Positions 1-6,652 are shown, counted from the first letter of the stretch. The stretch: 14,956 bases of DNA from JBGTKH01 sp041744735 (GCA_041744735.1 JBGTKH010000533.1:1-14956); one strand, 5' to 3'. Program-made: numbers and translations. The notes: generated by a model from the sequence alone, not told the origin.

Positions 1-648
1 GCCGACATACGGGTTGAGTTTTTTCTCTTCTCCAACTGTAGTCGATTGCCCATGGCCGGGCAGGACGAGGGTGTCGTCGGGTAGCGTGAACAGCTTGGTG
101 CGGATCGAGGTGGCGAGTTGTTCGAAGCTGCCGTCGGGGAAGTCGAAGCGGCCGATGCCGCGGTGGAAGAGGACGTCGCCGCCGAAGACGACCCAGGGGC
201 TGCCGGCTTTCCAGACGAAGACGACGTGGCCGCACGAGTGGCCCGGGGTTTCCAACACTAACAGGTCGAGCCCCGCGGCGCTGTATGTTTCGCCGTCGTG
301 AACCAGCACGTCGGCGGGCGGGCTGGTGATGGGCATGCCGAAGGGGGCCGAGAGGTTGAGCGTCGCGTCGGTCAGCTTCGGCGCATCGCCGGCGCCGATC
401 ACCAGCGGGCAGTCGGGCCAGCAGCGTTTCATCGCGTCGTTGCCGCCGATGTGGTCTGCGTGCCCGTGCGTGCAGAGGATCGCCGCCGGCTGCAGGCGCT
501 GGCGAGCGATATACTCCAGGATCAGGTCCGGTTCGAGCCCCGGGTCCACGATCACACAGTCGCTGCGTCCTTCAAGCTGCGCAACGTAGGTGTTCTCCGC
601 AAACGGTTGCGACAGAATCGGCTCAATTCGTAGCTTCGGTAGACTCAC
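1..648 (-). CDS. MBL-fold metallo-hydrolase, glyoxalase II-like (C-terminus cut by window edge)
   Basis: Reading the reverse strand from a GTG at 646-648 gives 216 codons that stay open to base 1. A GGGGAG Shine-Dalgarno lies 8 nt upstream of the GTG, which decides the start. The full metallo-beta-lactamase metal set is visible: THGHADHIGG at residues 60-69 (H61, H63, D65, H66), GHS (H137), GGD (D158) and PGHG (H199). The last visible residues, NPYVG, resemble the end of YcbL-type glyoxalase II proteins of about 215 aa, so probably only a few residues are missing. Family knowledge: a cytoplasmic dinuclear-metal hydrolase, often acting on S-lactoylglutathione or other thioesters. The substrate cannot be read from the sequence. 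There is no signal peptide. The gene is divergent from the DUF1571 gene across a 263-bp gap. Fold assignment is very sure; substrate is open. Confidence 0.93.
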   Translation of the reverse strand, partial: MSLPKLRIEPILSQPFAENTYVAQLEGRSDCVIVDPGLEPDLILEYIARQRLQPAAILCTHGHADHIGGNDAMKRCWPDCPLVIGAGDAPKLTDATLNLSAPFGMPITSPPADVLVHDGETYSAAGLDLLVLETPGHSCGHVVFVWKAGSPWVVFGGDVLFHRGIGRFDFPDGSFEQLATSIRTKLFTLPDDTLVLPGHGQSTTVGEEKKLNPYVG

Positions 649-742
649 GAATTCAACTCCCCACAAGTTCGGCAAACCAGTAGAATACGCCCTCTTCGGC
701 GGGCTGCCCAGACGACGGTTGATCCGGCTGGGCAAGGCAGGC

Positions 743-778
743 CGGTTGTGTTTTGCGGTTTCATTATTTCGACAACCG
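743..778. promoter_or_regulatory. Inverted repeat in the divergent intergenic region
   Basis: A 7-bp perfect dyad (CGGTTGT at 743-749, ACAACCG at 772-778) with a 22-nt AT-richer centre lies in the 263 bp between the divergent metallo-hydrolase and DUF1571 genes. It could be an operator or chance. I see no convincing sigma-70 promoter for either gene in this gap. The only other signal is the AGGAG Shine-Dalgarno at 899-903 for the DUF1571 gene. Confidence 0.25.
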
Positions 779-911
779 CCGGGCGATACATACCAGGAAG
801 GGATTTTGCTCTCATTTGCTATTCAGGGAGGAAGGGCAGTTCGCCACGTGCCCGGGTACCGTGTATCCGCGTGCGCTTGCTCCAGTGGATAGGAGTCTAG
901 GAGACGAGTCG

Positions 912-1805
912 ATGACGCGAAGCAGTTGGTTTGGACGTGCGTTTTCAACGATTGCGCTGTGCGCAGGGGCGGTCTTGGCCAGCGGCTTGCAGGCGCAGGA
1001 GCCGCAGCGCCCCCGCGACCAGCTTGTGGAACCCGTGTTCCGCGTGGGCAAGGTGGATGAGCGGGCCGTGCAGCCACAGGTTCAGCCGCATTCGCTGGAC
1101 CCGGCCCTGCGGCTGGCCTACGACGGGCTGAAGCACATCAAGGACAACGTCCGCGATTATTCGGCCACGATCGTAAAGCGGGAACGCATCAACGGCGAGC
1201 TGACGGAACAGGAATTCATGGAGGCAAAAGTCCGCGAGCGAAAGATGGACGGCGATCGCATCGTCGTGCCGCTGAGCGTGTACTTCAAGTACCTGGCACC
1301 CAAAGAGAAGAAGGGCCAGGAAGTGATCTGGGTCGAAGGACAGAATAACGGCAAGCTGATCGGGCACGGGACCGGCGTGCAGAGTTTTGTGAAGGTGCAC
1401 TTGGATCCCAACGGCTGGTTCGCGATGCGAGGCAACCGTTATCCGATCAGCGAAATCGGGATTCAACACCTGACCGAGGAGCTAATTGAGAAAGGCGAAC
1501 GGGACCGCAAGCGGGATGCGTGCGAAGTGCAATTCTTCAAGAATGCCAAGATCAACGGCCGCGTCTGCACGCTGTTGCAAGTGACGCATCCAGTGCCGCG
1601 CGAATACTTCGACTTCCACATCGCTCAGATCTTCATCGACGACGAGTTGCAAGTGCCGATTCGCTACGCCGCCTATCTCTGGCCGACCACGCCCGGCGGC
1701 AAGCCGACGCTGGAAGAAGAGTACACCTACATGAACATGAAGCTGAACATCGGCCTGACCGATGCCGACTTCGACCCCGACAATCCGAATTACGAGTTCC
1801 CGTAA
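912..1805 (+). CDS. Secreted DUF1571 domain protein (LolA-like fold)
   Basis: The frame is open further upstream, but ATG 912 is chosen because AGGAG at 899-903 sits 8 nt before it and because it gives a proper signal peptide: MTRSSWFGRA, then a hydrophobic stretch to about residue 25 and a likely cleavage after SGLQA. The mature protein (about 270 aa) matches DUF1571, a family common in Planctomycetes and placed with the LolA/LolB-like lipoprotein-carrier fold. Recognisable parts are the DNVRDYSATIVKRERI segment (residues 78-93), the FMEAKVRERK segment and the conserved end with EEEYTYMNMKLNIGLTDADF. Expected location is the periplasm. Its biochemical role is unknown; lipid or lipoprotein handling is inferred only from the fold. 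A perfect terminator-type hairpin follows 38 bp after the stop, so the gene is probably monocistronic. Confidence 0.88.
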   Translation: MTRSSWFGRAFSTIALCAGAVLASGLQAQEPQRPRDQLVEPVFRVGKVDERAVQPQVQPHSLDPALRLAYDGLKHIKDNVRDYSATIVKRERINGELTEQEFMEAKVRERKMDGDRIVVPLSVYFKYLAPKEKKGQEVIWVEGQNNGKLIGHGTGVQSFVKVHLDPNGWFAMRGNRYPISEIGIQHLTEELIEKGERDRKRDACEVQFFKNAKINGRVCTLLQVTHPVPREYFDFHIAQIFIDDELQVPIRYAAYLWPTTPGGKPTLEEEYTYMNMKLNIGLTDADFDPDNPNYEFP

Positions 1806-1842
1806 CGATCGGCCCGAAAGTATTCGCAATCGACCCACCACC

Positions 1843-1882
1843 AGCCTCGCACCGTCCCTGCCGCGGTGCGAGGCTTTGTCGT
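1843..1882 (+). terminator. Hairpin terminator after the DUF1571 gene
   Basis: AGCCTCGCACC (1843-1853) pairs perfectly with GGTGCGAGGCT (1865-1875), an 11-bp stem with an 11-nt loop. A short T-rich run (TTTGTCGTT) follows. It lies 38 bp past the DUF1571 stop codon. The stem is strong but the U-tract is interrupted, so efficiency is uncertain. Confidence 0.65.
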
Positions 1883-1894
1883 TGCGTCGAATTC

Positions 1895-1929
1895 TTCTCT
1901 GCGCTCTCTGCCTCTGCGTCCTCTGCGTT
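1895..1929. repeat. Degenerate CTCTGCG repeat tract
   Basis: A pyrimidine-biased stretch has exact CTCTGCG copies at 1897-1903, 1912-1918 and 1921-1927, with CTCTCTGC between the first two. It is non-coding and sits between the terminator and the MITE-like element. Similar CTCTGCG-rich tracts are, to my knowledge, a recurring non-coding repeat in some bacterial genomes. Function unknown. Confidence 0.5.
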
Positions 1930-2056
1930 TACTCCCTGGTAGTGATACCATTTGACGAATTCGTAGGACGGACGCCCTCGTCCGTCCTATGTTTCACGCG
2001 GATTCGCTGTCGGACGAGGGCGTCCGACCTACAAACGGTATCACTACCTACTCCCT
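1930..2056. mobile_element. MITE-like element with 12-bp TIRs and 8-bp target duplication
   Basis: The element proper is 1938-2048 (111 bp). It begins GGTAGTGATACC and ends with the exact reverse complement GGTATCACTACC (2037-2048). It is flanked directly by the 8-bp direct repeat TACTCCCT at 1930-1937 and 2049-2056, the classic footprint of a transposase-mediated insertion. The arms continue to pair inward, with one extra 8-nt block (ACGAATTC) in the left arm. Inside are two smaller hairpins of mirrored sequence: 1964-1989 (11-bp stem, CCCT loop) and 2009-2028 (8-bp stem, AGGG loop). It has no coding capacity, so it would be moved in trans. Families with 8-bp duplications include IS66, IS256, ISL3 and IS1595; I cannot assign one. 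Confidence 0.82.
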
Positions 2057-2063
2057 CCGCTGG

Positions 2064-2093
2064 CTGACAATTCCATCCTTGACCGGCTACAAT
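2064..2093 (+). promoter_or_regulatory. Candidate sigma-70-type promoter for the alpha/beta hydrolase gene
   Basis: CTGACA (2064-2069) and TACAAT (2088-2093) are each one base from the -35 and -10 consensus, spaced 18 bp. Transcription would start near 2100, leaving a leader of about 180 nt that contains two hairpins before the ATG at 2282. This is a sequence match only. Confidence 0.42.
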
Positions 2094-2159
2094 CATTCCG
2101 GCCGCCAAAACGCAATGCACAGCCTTTTGCCGCAAGGGCGAATGGGTCGAATAGCAGAA

Positions 2160-2183
2160 AGGCCGGATTGGCAATCCGGGCCT
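2160..2183. repeat. Short REP-like palindrome
   Basis: GGATTG (2165-2170) and CAATCC (2172-2177) pair around a single G. The outer arms AGGCC and GGGCCT extend the pairing with one unpaired base. It has the look of an interspersed palindromic repeat rather than a terminator, as no T-run follows. It lies in the leader of the alpha/beta hydrolase gene. Confidence 0.55.
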
Positions 2184-2226
2184 ACAAGGGTTGCTCCGGC
2201 AATTCGGCAAGTGGGACATGAGAATT

Positions 2227-2246
2227 CCGAAGTTTCACAACTTCGG
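2227..2246. repeat. Perfect 8-bp hairpin upstream of the alpha/beta hydrolase gene
   Basis: CCGAAGTT (2227-2234), loop TCAC, then AACTTCGG (2239-2246). GCTAC follows at once, a tail often seen beside such intergenic palindromes in these genomes. An alternative pairing of GGCTAC (2245-2250) with GTAGCC (2272-2277) would place a hairpin next to the ATG at 2282, which lacks a good Shine-Dalgarno. Regulation by structure is possible but unproven. Confidence 0.55.
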
Positions 2247-2281
2247 CTACAATCGATGACTACCGCGAGCCGTAGCCTGAA

Positions 2282-3202
2282 ATGACCAGTACCGCCCAAC
2301 GTGACTCCCGCGGCAACTTGAAATTCGGCCGGCGTCCTCGGCGCGGGATGCTGTTTCGGCTGTGGCAAGTGGTGCGAGCCGCTCTGATTTGTTACCTCTC
2401 CATCATCCTGCTGCTCATGATCTTTGAAGAGTACCTGATCTTTCCGGCTCCGCGATATCCACAGGGCAACTGGAGTCCGCAAGGGCTGGGACATGAAGAC
2501 GCGTTCTTCACCGCCGAGGACGGCACGAAACTGCATGGTTGGTATTTGGAACATTCGCAACCGCGGGCCCATCTGCTGATCGCTCACGGCAATGCCGAAC
2601 ACGTGGCGTACATACGCGACGAGTTGCGCGACCTGCGCGACCGGTTCCAACTGTCGGTGTTCGCGTTTGACTATCGCGGTTACGGCCGCAGCGAGGGTTC
2701 GCCGAACGAGAAAGGGGTGCTGGCCGACGGCCATGCGGCACAGGCGTGGCTGGCTCAACGGGCCGGCATTGCGCCCGGCGACATCGTGCTCATGGGCCGG
2801 TCATTGGGCGGCGCTGTAGTCGTTGACCTGGCCGCCAACAACGGGGCTCGCGGATTGATTTTGGAGCGCACATTCAGCACCATGCCGGACGCGGCGGCGT
2901 TTCAATACCCCTGGGTGCCGGTGAGACTGCTGATGCGCACTCGGTTTGATTCGCTCAGCAAGATCCGTCGTTACCATGGCCCGCTGCTGCAAAGTCATGG
3001 CACGGACGATGAATTGGTTCCCCTCGAAATCGGCCGTCGATTGTTCGACGCGGCACCTAGTACGAATAAACGCTTCTTTGCAGTCGAAGGCGCCTATCAC
3101 AACGATCCGATGCCGCCAGCGTACAATGATGTGCTGCAACAGTTCTTGGAGTCGCTGCCCGCCCTCAACGTCGCGCAAGCACCTGTGCGTGGCACACCTT
3201 GA
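2282..3202 (+). CDS. Membrane-anchored alpha/beta hydrolase (BEM46/ABHD13-like)
   Basis: The protein is 306 aa with one N-terminal transmembrane helix (about residues 28-48) and a serine-hydrolase domain after it. Visible motifs are AHGNAEH (oxyanion-hole loop), DYRGYGRSEGSP, the nucleophile elbow GRSLGG with S174, the acid in HGTDDELVP (D242 or D243) and the catalytic H273 in GAYHND. This order and spacing fit the BEM46/YfhR/ABHD13 branch of COG1073-type hydrolases, which are membrane-anchored esterases or lipases of unknown substrate. ATG 2282 has no clear Shine-Dalgarno; ATG 2348, just before the TM helix, is an alternative start that would keep every functional part. A candidate promoter lies at 2064-2093. 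The HEAT lipoprotein gene follows 88 bp downstream on the same strand. Confidence 0.9.
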   Translation: MTSTAQRDSRGNLKFGRRPRRGMLFRLWQVVRAALICYLSIILLLMIFEEYLIFPAPRYPQGNWSPQGLGHEDAFFTAEDGTKLHGWYLEHSQPRAHLLIAHGNAEHVAYIRDELRDLRDRFQLSVFAFDYRGYGRSEGSPNEKGVLADGHAAQAWLAQRAGIAPGDIVLMGRSLGGAVVVDLAANNGARGLILERTFSTMPDAAAFQYPWVPVRLLMRTRFDSLSKIRRYHGPLLQSHGTDDELVPLEIGRRLFDAAPSTNKRFFAVEGAYHNDPMPPAYNDVLQQFLESLPALNVAQAPVRGTP

Positions 3203-3290
3203 TATTCAGTGAAGAGCGTCGTTGACGACTGTTGCCCAGGATCGCTCTGCGAGGTTATAAAGCAGGCAGTCAAACCAGGAGGACCCAACG

Positions 3291-3836
3291 ATGCGATCAC
3301 GGATTTGGTTAACGCTCTGCCTGACTGCCGTTCTGTTCGGTTGTAGCGCCCCCAACGCGCCGACAGAAACGTCGTCGACAAACACGAAGTCAGCACCAAT
3401 ATCGTCGGCTCCCGCGGATAGTGCGGGCGGCAAGGATGACGAGCACAAGCAATCGACGGCAGTGGGAGAAAATGACGCCAAGCCACCCGACGACAGCGAA
3501 CTGCCAAAGAGCCAAATGCCAACCACCGCCGATCCTGCAACGTCTGGTAAAAGTGTGGGCGAGTTGATCGAGCAACTGGGTAAATCGAACGCTCGTGAGG
3601 CTGCATCGGCCGCCCTCGTAGCCAAAGGACCCGCGGCCGTTTCATCGCTGACCGACGCGCTGAGTAATGAGAACTGGCGAGTCCGCGCTGGGGCGGTCTT
3701 TACGTTGAGTCAGCTCGGCAAAGACGCCGAGGCAGCACTTCCCGCCCTGAAGAAAATCGCCGAAACCGATGCGGAAGAGGCCGTTCGCGATGCCGCGCTC
3801 TTCGCCATGGACGCCATCGAAGGCCGCCAACCATGA
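3291..3836 (+). CDS. HEAT-repeat lipoprotein
   Basis: The start is fixed by AGGAGG at 3277-3282, 8 nt before the ATG. The 181-aa product opens with a lipoprotein signal (MRSRIWLTL..., lipobox LFGC with C18). A long Ser/Thr/Asp-rich, probably unstructured linker runs from about residue 19 to 86, and two to three HEAT/PBS-type helical repeats fill about 88-177 (AAVSSLTDALSNENWRVRAG and AEEAVRDAALFAMDAI style segments). Such repeats usually bind other proteins. It should be tethered to a membrane on the exported side. Its stop overlaps the start of the nitrilase gene as ATGA, indicating translational coupling. The pairing is odd because the lipoprotein is exported while the nitrilase has no export signal. 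Confidence 0.88.
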   Translation: MRSRIWLTLCLTAVLFGCSAPNAPTETSSTNTKSAPISSAPADSAGGKDDEHKQSTAVGENDAKPPDDSELPKSQMPTTADPATSGKSVGELIEQLGKSNAREAASAALVAKGPAAVSSLTDALSNENWRVRAGAVFTLSQLGKDAEAALPALKKIAETDAEEAVRDAALFAMDAIEGRQP

Positions 3837-4798
3837 AGAACATCCGCGTGGCCGCCGTTCAATTTCAACACGCGCCGGGCGACAAGCACGCGAACCTGGC
3901 GACAATTCGCCGCTTTGTCAAACAAGCCGCCGAACAGCGCGTGGAGCTAATTGTCTTTCCCGAATGTTGCATTTCCGGCTATTGGCATCTGCGAAGGCTT
4001 TCGCGCGATCAATTGTTAGAACTGGCCGAGCCGGTGTTCGACGGGCCGGCCTCGCAGGCGGTGATGGATATGTCGCGAGCGTACGGCATGACGATCGGCG
4101 CGGGTTTGGTCGAATTGGGCGGCGACGGGCAGATGTACAACACGTTCGTGGTCGCGATGTCCGACGGCCGGTTCGTGCGGCATCGCAAGCTGCACGTGTT
4201 CGTGAGCCAGTTCATGCGGTCGGGCAACGAGTTCACCGTGTTCGACACTCCGCACGGCTGCCGCGTGGGCGTGTTGATCTGCTACGACAACAACATCATC
4301 GAAAACGTGCGAGCCACCGCGTTGGCCGGAGCGGAGATTCTGCTCGCGCCGCATCAGACCGGTGGCTGCAAGTCGGGCAGCCCGTTTGCGATGGGTGTGA
4401 TCGATCGCGCCGTGTGGGACCAGCGAGACCGCGATCCGCAGCGCATTGACGCCGAACTGCGCGGCGACAAGGGACGCGGCTGGCTGATGCGCTGGCTCCC
4501 CGCGCGGGCGCATGACAACGGCATGTTTCTGATCTTCAGCAACGGCGTCGGACCCGACGACGATGAAGTGCGCACAGGCAATGCCATGATCCTGGACCCG
4601 TATGGCCGCACGATCGTCGAGACATGCCGCGCCGGCGACGACATGGTGGTCGCCGATCTCGACGCGTCGCTCCGCGACCGCTGCACCGGCGTCCGCTGGA
4701 TCAAAGCCCGCCGCCCCGAACTCTACCATTCACTCGCCGTCAAGACCGGCCGCGAACAAGATACGCGGGCGGTGCGGTTTGAGTTTGATAAAGAGTGA
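3833..4798 (+). CDS. Nitrilase-superfamily carbon-nitrogen hydrolase
   Basis: The 321-aa product begins KNIRVAAVQFQ and carries the complete nitrilase triad: E44 in VFPECCISGY, K119 in RHRKLHVF and C150 in LICYDNN. A conserved second-half segment (WLPARAHDNGMFLIFSNG) and a C-terminal GNAMILDPYGR motif complete the fold. Known chemistry of the superfamily is hydrolysis of amides or nitriles by a thioester intermediate. The exact substrate cannot be told, and the insert around residues 190-215 (DQRDRDPQRIDAELRGDKGRG) separates it from the standard omega-amidase and carbamoylputrescine-amidase branches. No signal peptide is seen, so it is cytoplasmic. Its ATG overlaps the lipoprotein stop by 4 bp, so it is likely translated from the lipoprotein message. 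The heptamer repeat tract begins 10 bp after its stop. Confidence 0.9.
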   Translation: MKNIRVAAVQFQHAPGDKHANLATIRRFVKQAAEQRVELIVFPECCISGYWHLRRLSRDQLLELAEPVFDGPASQAVMDMSRAYGMTIGAGLVELGGDGQMYNTFVVAMSDGRFVRHRKLHVFVSQFMRSGNEFTVFDTPHGCRVGVLICYDNNIIENVRATALAGAEILLAPHQTGGCKSGSPFAMGVIDRAVWDQRDRDPQRIDAELRGDKGRGWLMRWLPARAHDNGMFLIFSNGVGPDDDEVRTGNAMILDPYGRTIVETCRAGDDMVVADLDASLRDRCTGVRWIKARRPELYHSLAVKTGREQDTRAVRFEFDKE

Positions 4799-4808
4799 CG
4801 GGGGCGAA

Positions 4809-4987
4809 ATGACGAATGACGAAATACCCAATGACGAAAGAATGTCGAATGACGAATGTCGAATTTGGCATGCTCGCTCGCGGTCTGACTGTCATTCGTC
4901 ATTTGGGCTTCGTCATTCATTCGTCATTTGTCATTTGTCATTTGTCATTTGTCATTTGTCATTTGTCATTTGTCATTTGTCATTTGT
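4809..4987. repeat. Heptamer repeat element with inverted arms
   Basis: The right arm (4918-4987) is one CATTCGT followed by nine perfect tandem copies of CATTTGT. The left arm (4809-4862) holds ATGACGA or ATGTCGA heptamers at 4809, 4816, 4831, 4842, 4849 and 4856, which are the same heptamer on the other strand with one or two base changes. The centre (4863-4917) is partly unique. The whole is therefore a large imperfect palindrome built from 7-mers, between the convergent nitrilase and SLOG-family genes. A 7-bp unit shifts frame each copy, so all frames stay open and yield meaningless SFVICHL-type peptides. It overlaps the last bases of the SLOG gene. Confidence 0.88.
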
Positions 4988-5474
4988 TCTGCCCGCGATT
5001 ACTTGAAAGCAACTCAATCAAGAACGCGGTCGCTTCATCGGCGATTCCCGGCGCCGTGCTGTCGCGTGGGCCGGCGACGTTTAACACTTCGATCGAATTC
5101 TCCGATAGCCAGCGACGTGCAGATGCAAGGTCTGGCGTTGTGTTGAGGTCGATCGACAAGTACGGTTTGGCGTGTTTCACCGTCATGCGATAGGTTAGCT
5201 CGGTCCCGCCGCTCAATTCTCCGCGGTAGAGGATCAACGTGCCGTCCGAGTCGATGACGTTCTGCTGCGTCCGGACCCAGTATTCCGACGATGTGGTTTC
5301 GGTCAATTGATACCGCCGCGGAATGACGCCGTCTTCGGCCAGTCGGCCACGCGGACACCATCCACCGTGCTCAATGCCCAGCGCGATGGCAGCATCCAAT
5401 GCGCCACGGTCCACGCCAGTCTGTCCGCCGGAGACGATTTTACGCACACGATGAGTAACAGATTCGGCTTGCAT
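4980..5474 (-). CDS. SLOG-superfamily (YpsA-like) protein, 'putative molybdenum carrier' family
   Basis: The 164-aa product has the hallmark IVSGGQTGVDRGALDAAIA (residues 13-31), then WCPRGRLAEDG, a TLILYRGELSGGT segment and PYLSIDL, matching the circularly permuted YpsA family (PF12694). This family is often labelled 'putative molybdenum carrier' and belongs to the SLOG Rossmann-like superfamily, whose members are predicted to bind or process nucleotide-derived ligands. Molybdenum binding is not evident from the sequence. ATG 5472-5474 is the only good start; no strong Shine-Dalgarno is seen. The TGA stop (4980-4982) falls inside the CATTTGT repeat, so the last codons and stop border a repeat insertion. 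It is convergent with the nitrilase gene, and no effector-type gene neighbours it. Confidence 0.88.
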   Translation of the reverse strand: MQAESVTHRVRKIVSGGQTGVDRGALDAAIALGIEHGGWCPRGRLAEDGVIPRRYQLTETTSSEYWVRTQQNVIDSDGTLILYRGELSGGTELTYRMTVKHAKPYLSIDLNTTPDLASARRWLSENSIEVLNVAGPRDSTAPGIADEATAFLIELLSSNRGQNK

Positions 5475-5554
5475 GCCGAAATAGTAGCAGGTTTGCGATG
5501 CGGAACACTACCGGACTGTCAACGAGTTTTTACAGTTGTGCGGCTCCCGTCCTA

Positions 5555-5642
5555 ACTCGTTTAACCGCAAGCCGCAGGCGTGCGCGGTCGTCGACGTTGC
5601 GTAACGCTGATTCGCACGCCTGCGGCTTGCGGTTAAACGAGT
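5555..5642. repeat. Large perfect palindrome, 30-bp arms
   Basis: Arms 5555-5584 and 5613-5642 are exact reverse complements over 30 bp, separated by a 28-nt loop (5585-5612). The arms begin ACTCGTTTAACCGC and include GCCGCAGGCG. No target duplication is visible at its borders. It occupies the 231-bp gap between the LysM-like gene and the SLOG gene, both on minus, and could end or pause transcription between them. No other feature is seen in that gap. Confidence 0.85.
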
Positions 5643-5705
5643 CGCGCGAATTGTTGCCGCGTGCAACTTGCGGCGCGTCGGGCGAAGTGTTGCGCCGTCA
5701 ATTAT

Positions 5706-6545
5706 TCACGGCATGGGACATAGTGCTGGATACATGCCGTGCAATTCATCCAGCGGCGGAACATCGACGACAGTGCCGGCCGGCAGGCGGTCAGGTTGCG
5801 GGAAGCGCCCGCAATTGTGGTGATACAGGGCCTTGTAATAGATACTCGTGCCGTATGCCCGCTCGGAGATTAGCCAAAAGCTGTCGTTGGGCAAAACGAC
5901 CTGCGTGCGCGTGGCGGTGTCGATGGGCTTCAACTGCAGATCGGCGGGGGACGGCAATAGGGTTGGCTGTTCATCGAAGCCTGCCGCCGGACGAACGTGG
6001 TACTGCGACTCGCGCAGCGAGTTGAAGTGCGTGGCGTCCGAATCGAACTTGAATTCAGACTGCGGGCGTAATCGTAACGGCGGCAAAAACGGCTTGGCGT
6101 CTTCGTCGTCAAACTCGGCAGGGCCTGCTTCGACTGGAAAGGGTTCGTAGGCAGGGGAGTCGGTTTTTCGGTTTTCATACTCACCACTTTGCTGGAGCAA
6201 CGTCGGGTCCGGCAGCAACGATGGCCGCTGTCCTTCGGCTGGAACGGCCGGGTTTATGAAGCCTCGTTGAGCGCCAGCGTCTAGCGGAGTGGAAAGTTGC
6301 TGATCCTGCGACGGGGAAGTCGCATACGAATTAAAGTCCGATTCGTTCGCCTGCAGAATCACGGGCTGTTGGACGAATCCGTTGGCCGGCGGTTTGCGGA
6401 CTTCGGTGGCGGTAAGAGAATCGGGGTCCGCCAGAGACGCCGGCGGAGCGATCGCGTAACCGCCGAATCGCCCGTACGCCAGCACCGCGAAGGCAGCTAT
6501 CATGACTGCAATCACGGCGAATCCGGTCTTGTGCTGCTTGCTCAT
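5706..6545 (-). CDS. Single-pass membrane protein with C-terminal LysM-like domain
   Basis: GGAGGGGG (6553-6560) lies 7 nt before ATG 6543-6545, fixing the start. The 279-aa product has a short basic N-terminus, one transmembrane helix at about residues 8-24, a Pro/Gln/Asp-rich linker to about 205, and a C-terminal domain at 214-279 (TQVVLPNDSFWLISERAYGT..., YYKALYHHN, LPAGTVVDVPPLDEL). That last part follows the LysM pattern: a start phrase like 'ndsfwliSeraYG', a middle 'LYHHN' and an end 'lpaGtvvdvPpl'. LysM domains bind peptidoglycan or other glycans, so the C-terminus is presumably outside the cytoplasmic membrane. The gene follows rsmH on the same strand across 107 bp that include a palindrome, at the place where ftsL stands in a classical dcw cluster. 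A cell-envelope role is inferred from position and domain. Confidence 0.8.
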   Translation of the reverse strand: MSKQHKTGFAVIAVMIAAFAVLAYGRFGGYAIAPPASLADPDSLTATEVRKPPANGFVQQPVILQANESDFNSYATSPSQDQQLSTPLDAGAQRGFINPAVPAEGQRPSLLPDPTLLQQSGEYENRKTDSPAYEPFPVEAGPAEFDDEDAKPFLPPLRLRPQSEFKFDSDATHFNSLRESQYHVRPAAGFDEQPTLLPSPADLQLKPIDTATRTQVVLPNDSFWLISERAYGTSIYYKALYHHNCGRFPQPDRLPAGTVVDVPPLDELHGMYPALCPMP

Positions 6546-6580
6546 GATTTCGCCCCCTCCATGAGGCCGAAGTGTCGCGG

Positions 6581-6636
6581 CGTTCGCCAGAACGCGGTCT
6601 TTCCGGCATCATCCGCACTCTGGCGAGTGCAGCTAC
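6581..6636. repeat. Double-hairpin palindromic repeat between rsmH and the LysM-like gene
   Basis: Two small hairpins, CGTTC-GCCA-GAACG (6581-6594) and CACTC-TGGC-GAGTG (6616-6629), are themselves near mirror images: CGCCAGAACGCGG pairs with CCGCACTCTGGCG at 11 of 13 positions. The whole can thus fold as two short or one long stem. A CAGCTAC tail follows. It may weaken read-through from rsmH into the LysM-like gene. Confidence 0.68.
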
Positions 6637-6652
6637 GGTTTTGAAATGCGCT

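Noticed and set aside
298..633. Plus-strand frames across the first 650 bp
   Set aside because: They are antisense to the metallo-hydrolase, whose complete zinc-binding motif set settles the strand.
590..892. Possible small upstream gene before the DUF1571 gene
   Set aside because: Its start lies inside the metallo-hydrolase gene, and no Shine-Dalgarno or recognisable protein sequence supports it.
2093..2758. 221-codon minus-strand frame over the start of the alpha/beta hydrolase
   Set aside because: Antisense to a clear hydrolase with full catalytic motifs, and it runs through two intergenic hairpins.
4918..4987. Possible CRISPR array
   Set aside because: Units are 7 bp with no spacers between them, so it is a simple tandem repeat.
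4816..5193. Open frame rich in SFVICHL repeats
   Set aside because: It is the translation of the CATTTGT heptamer array, where a 7-bp unit keeps all frames open; it then runs antisense into the SLOG gene.
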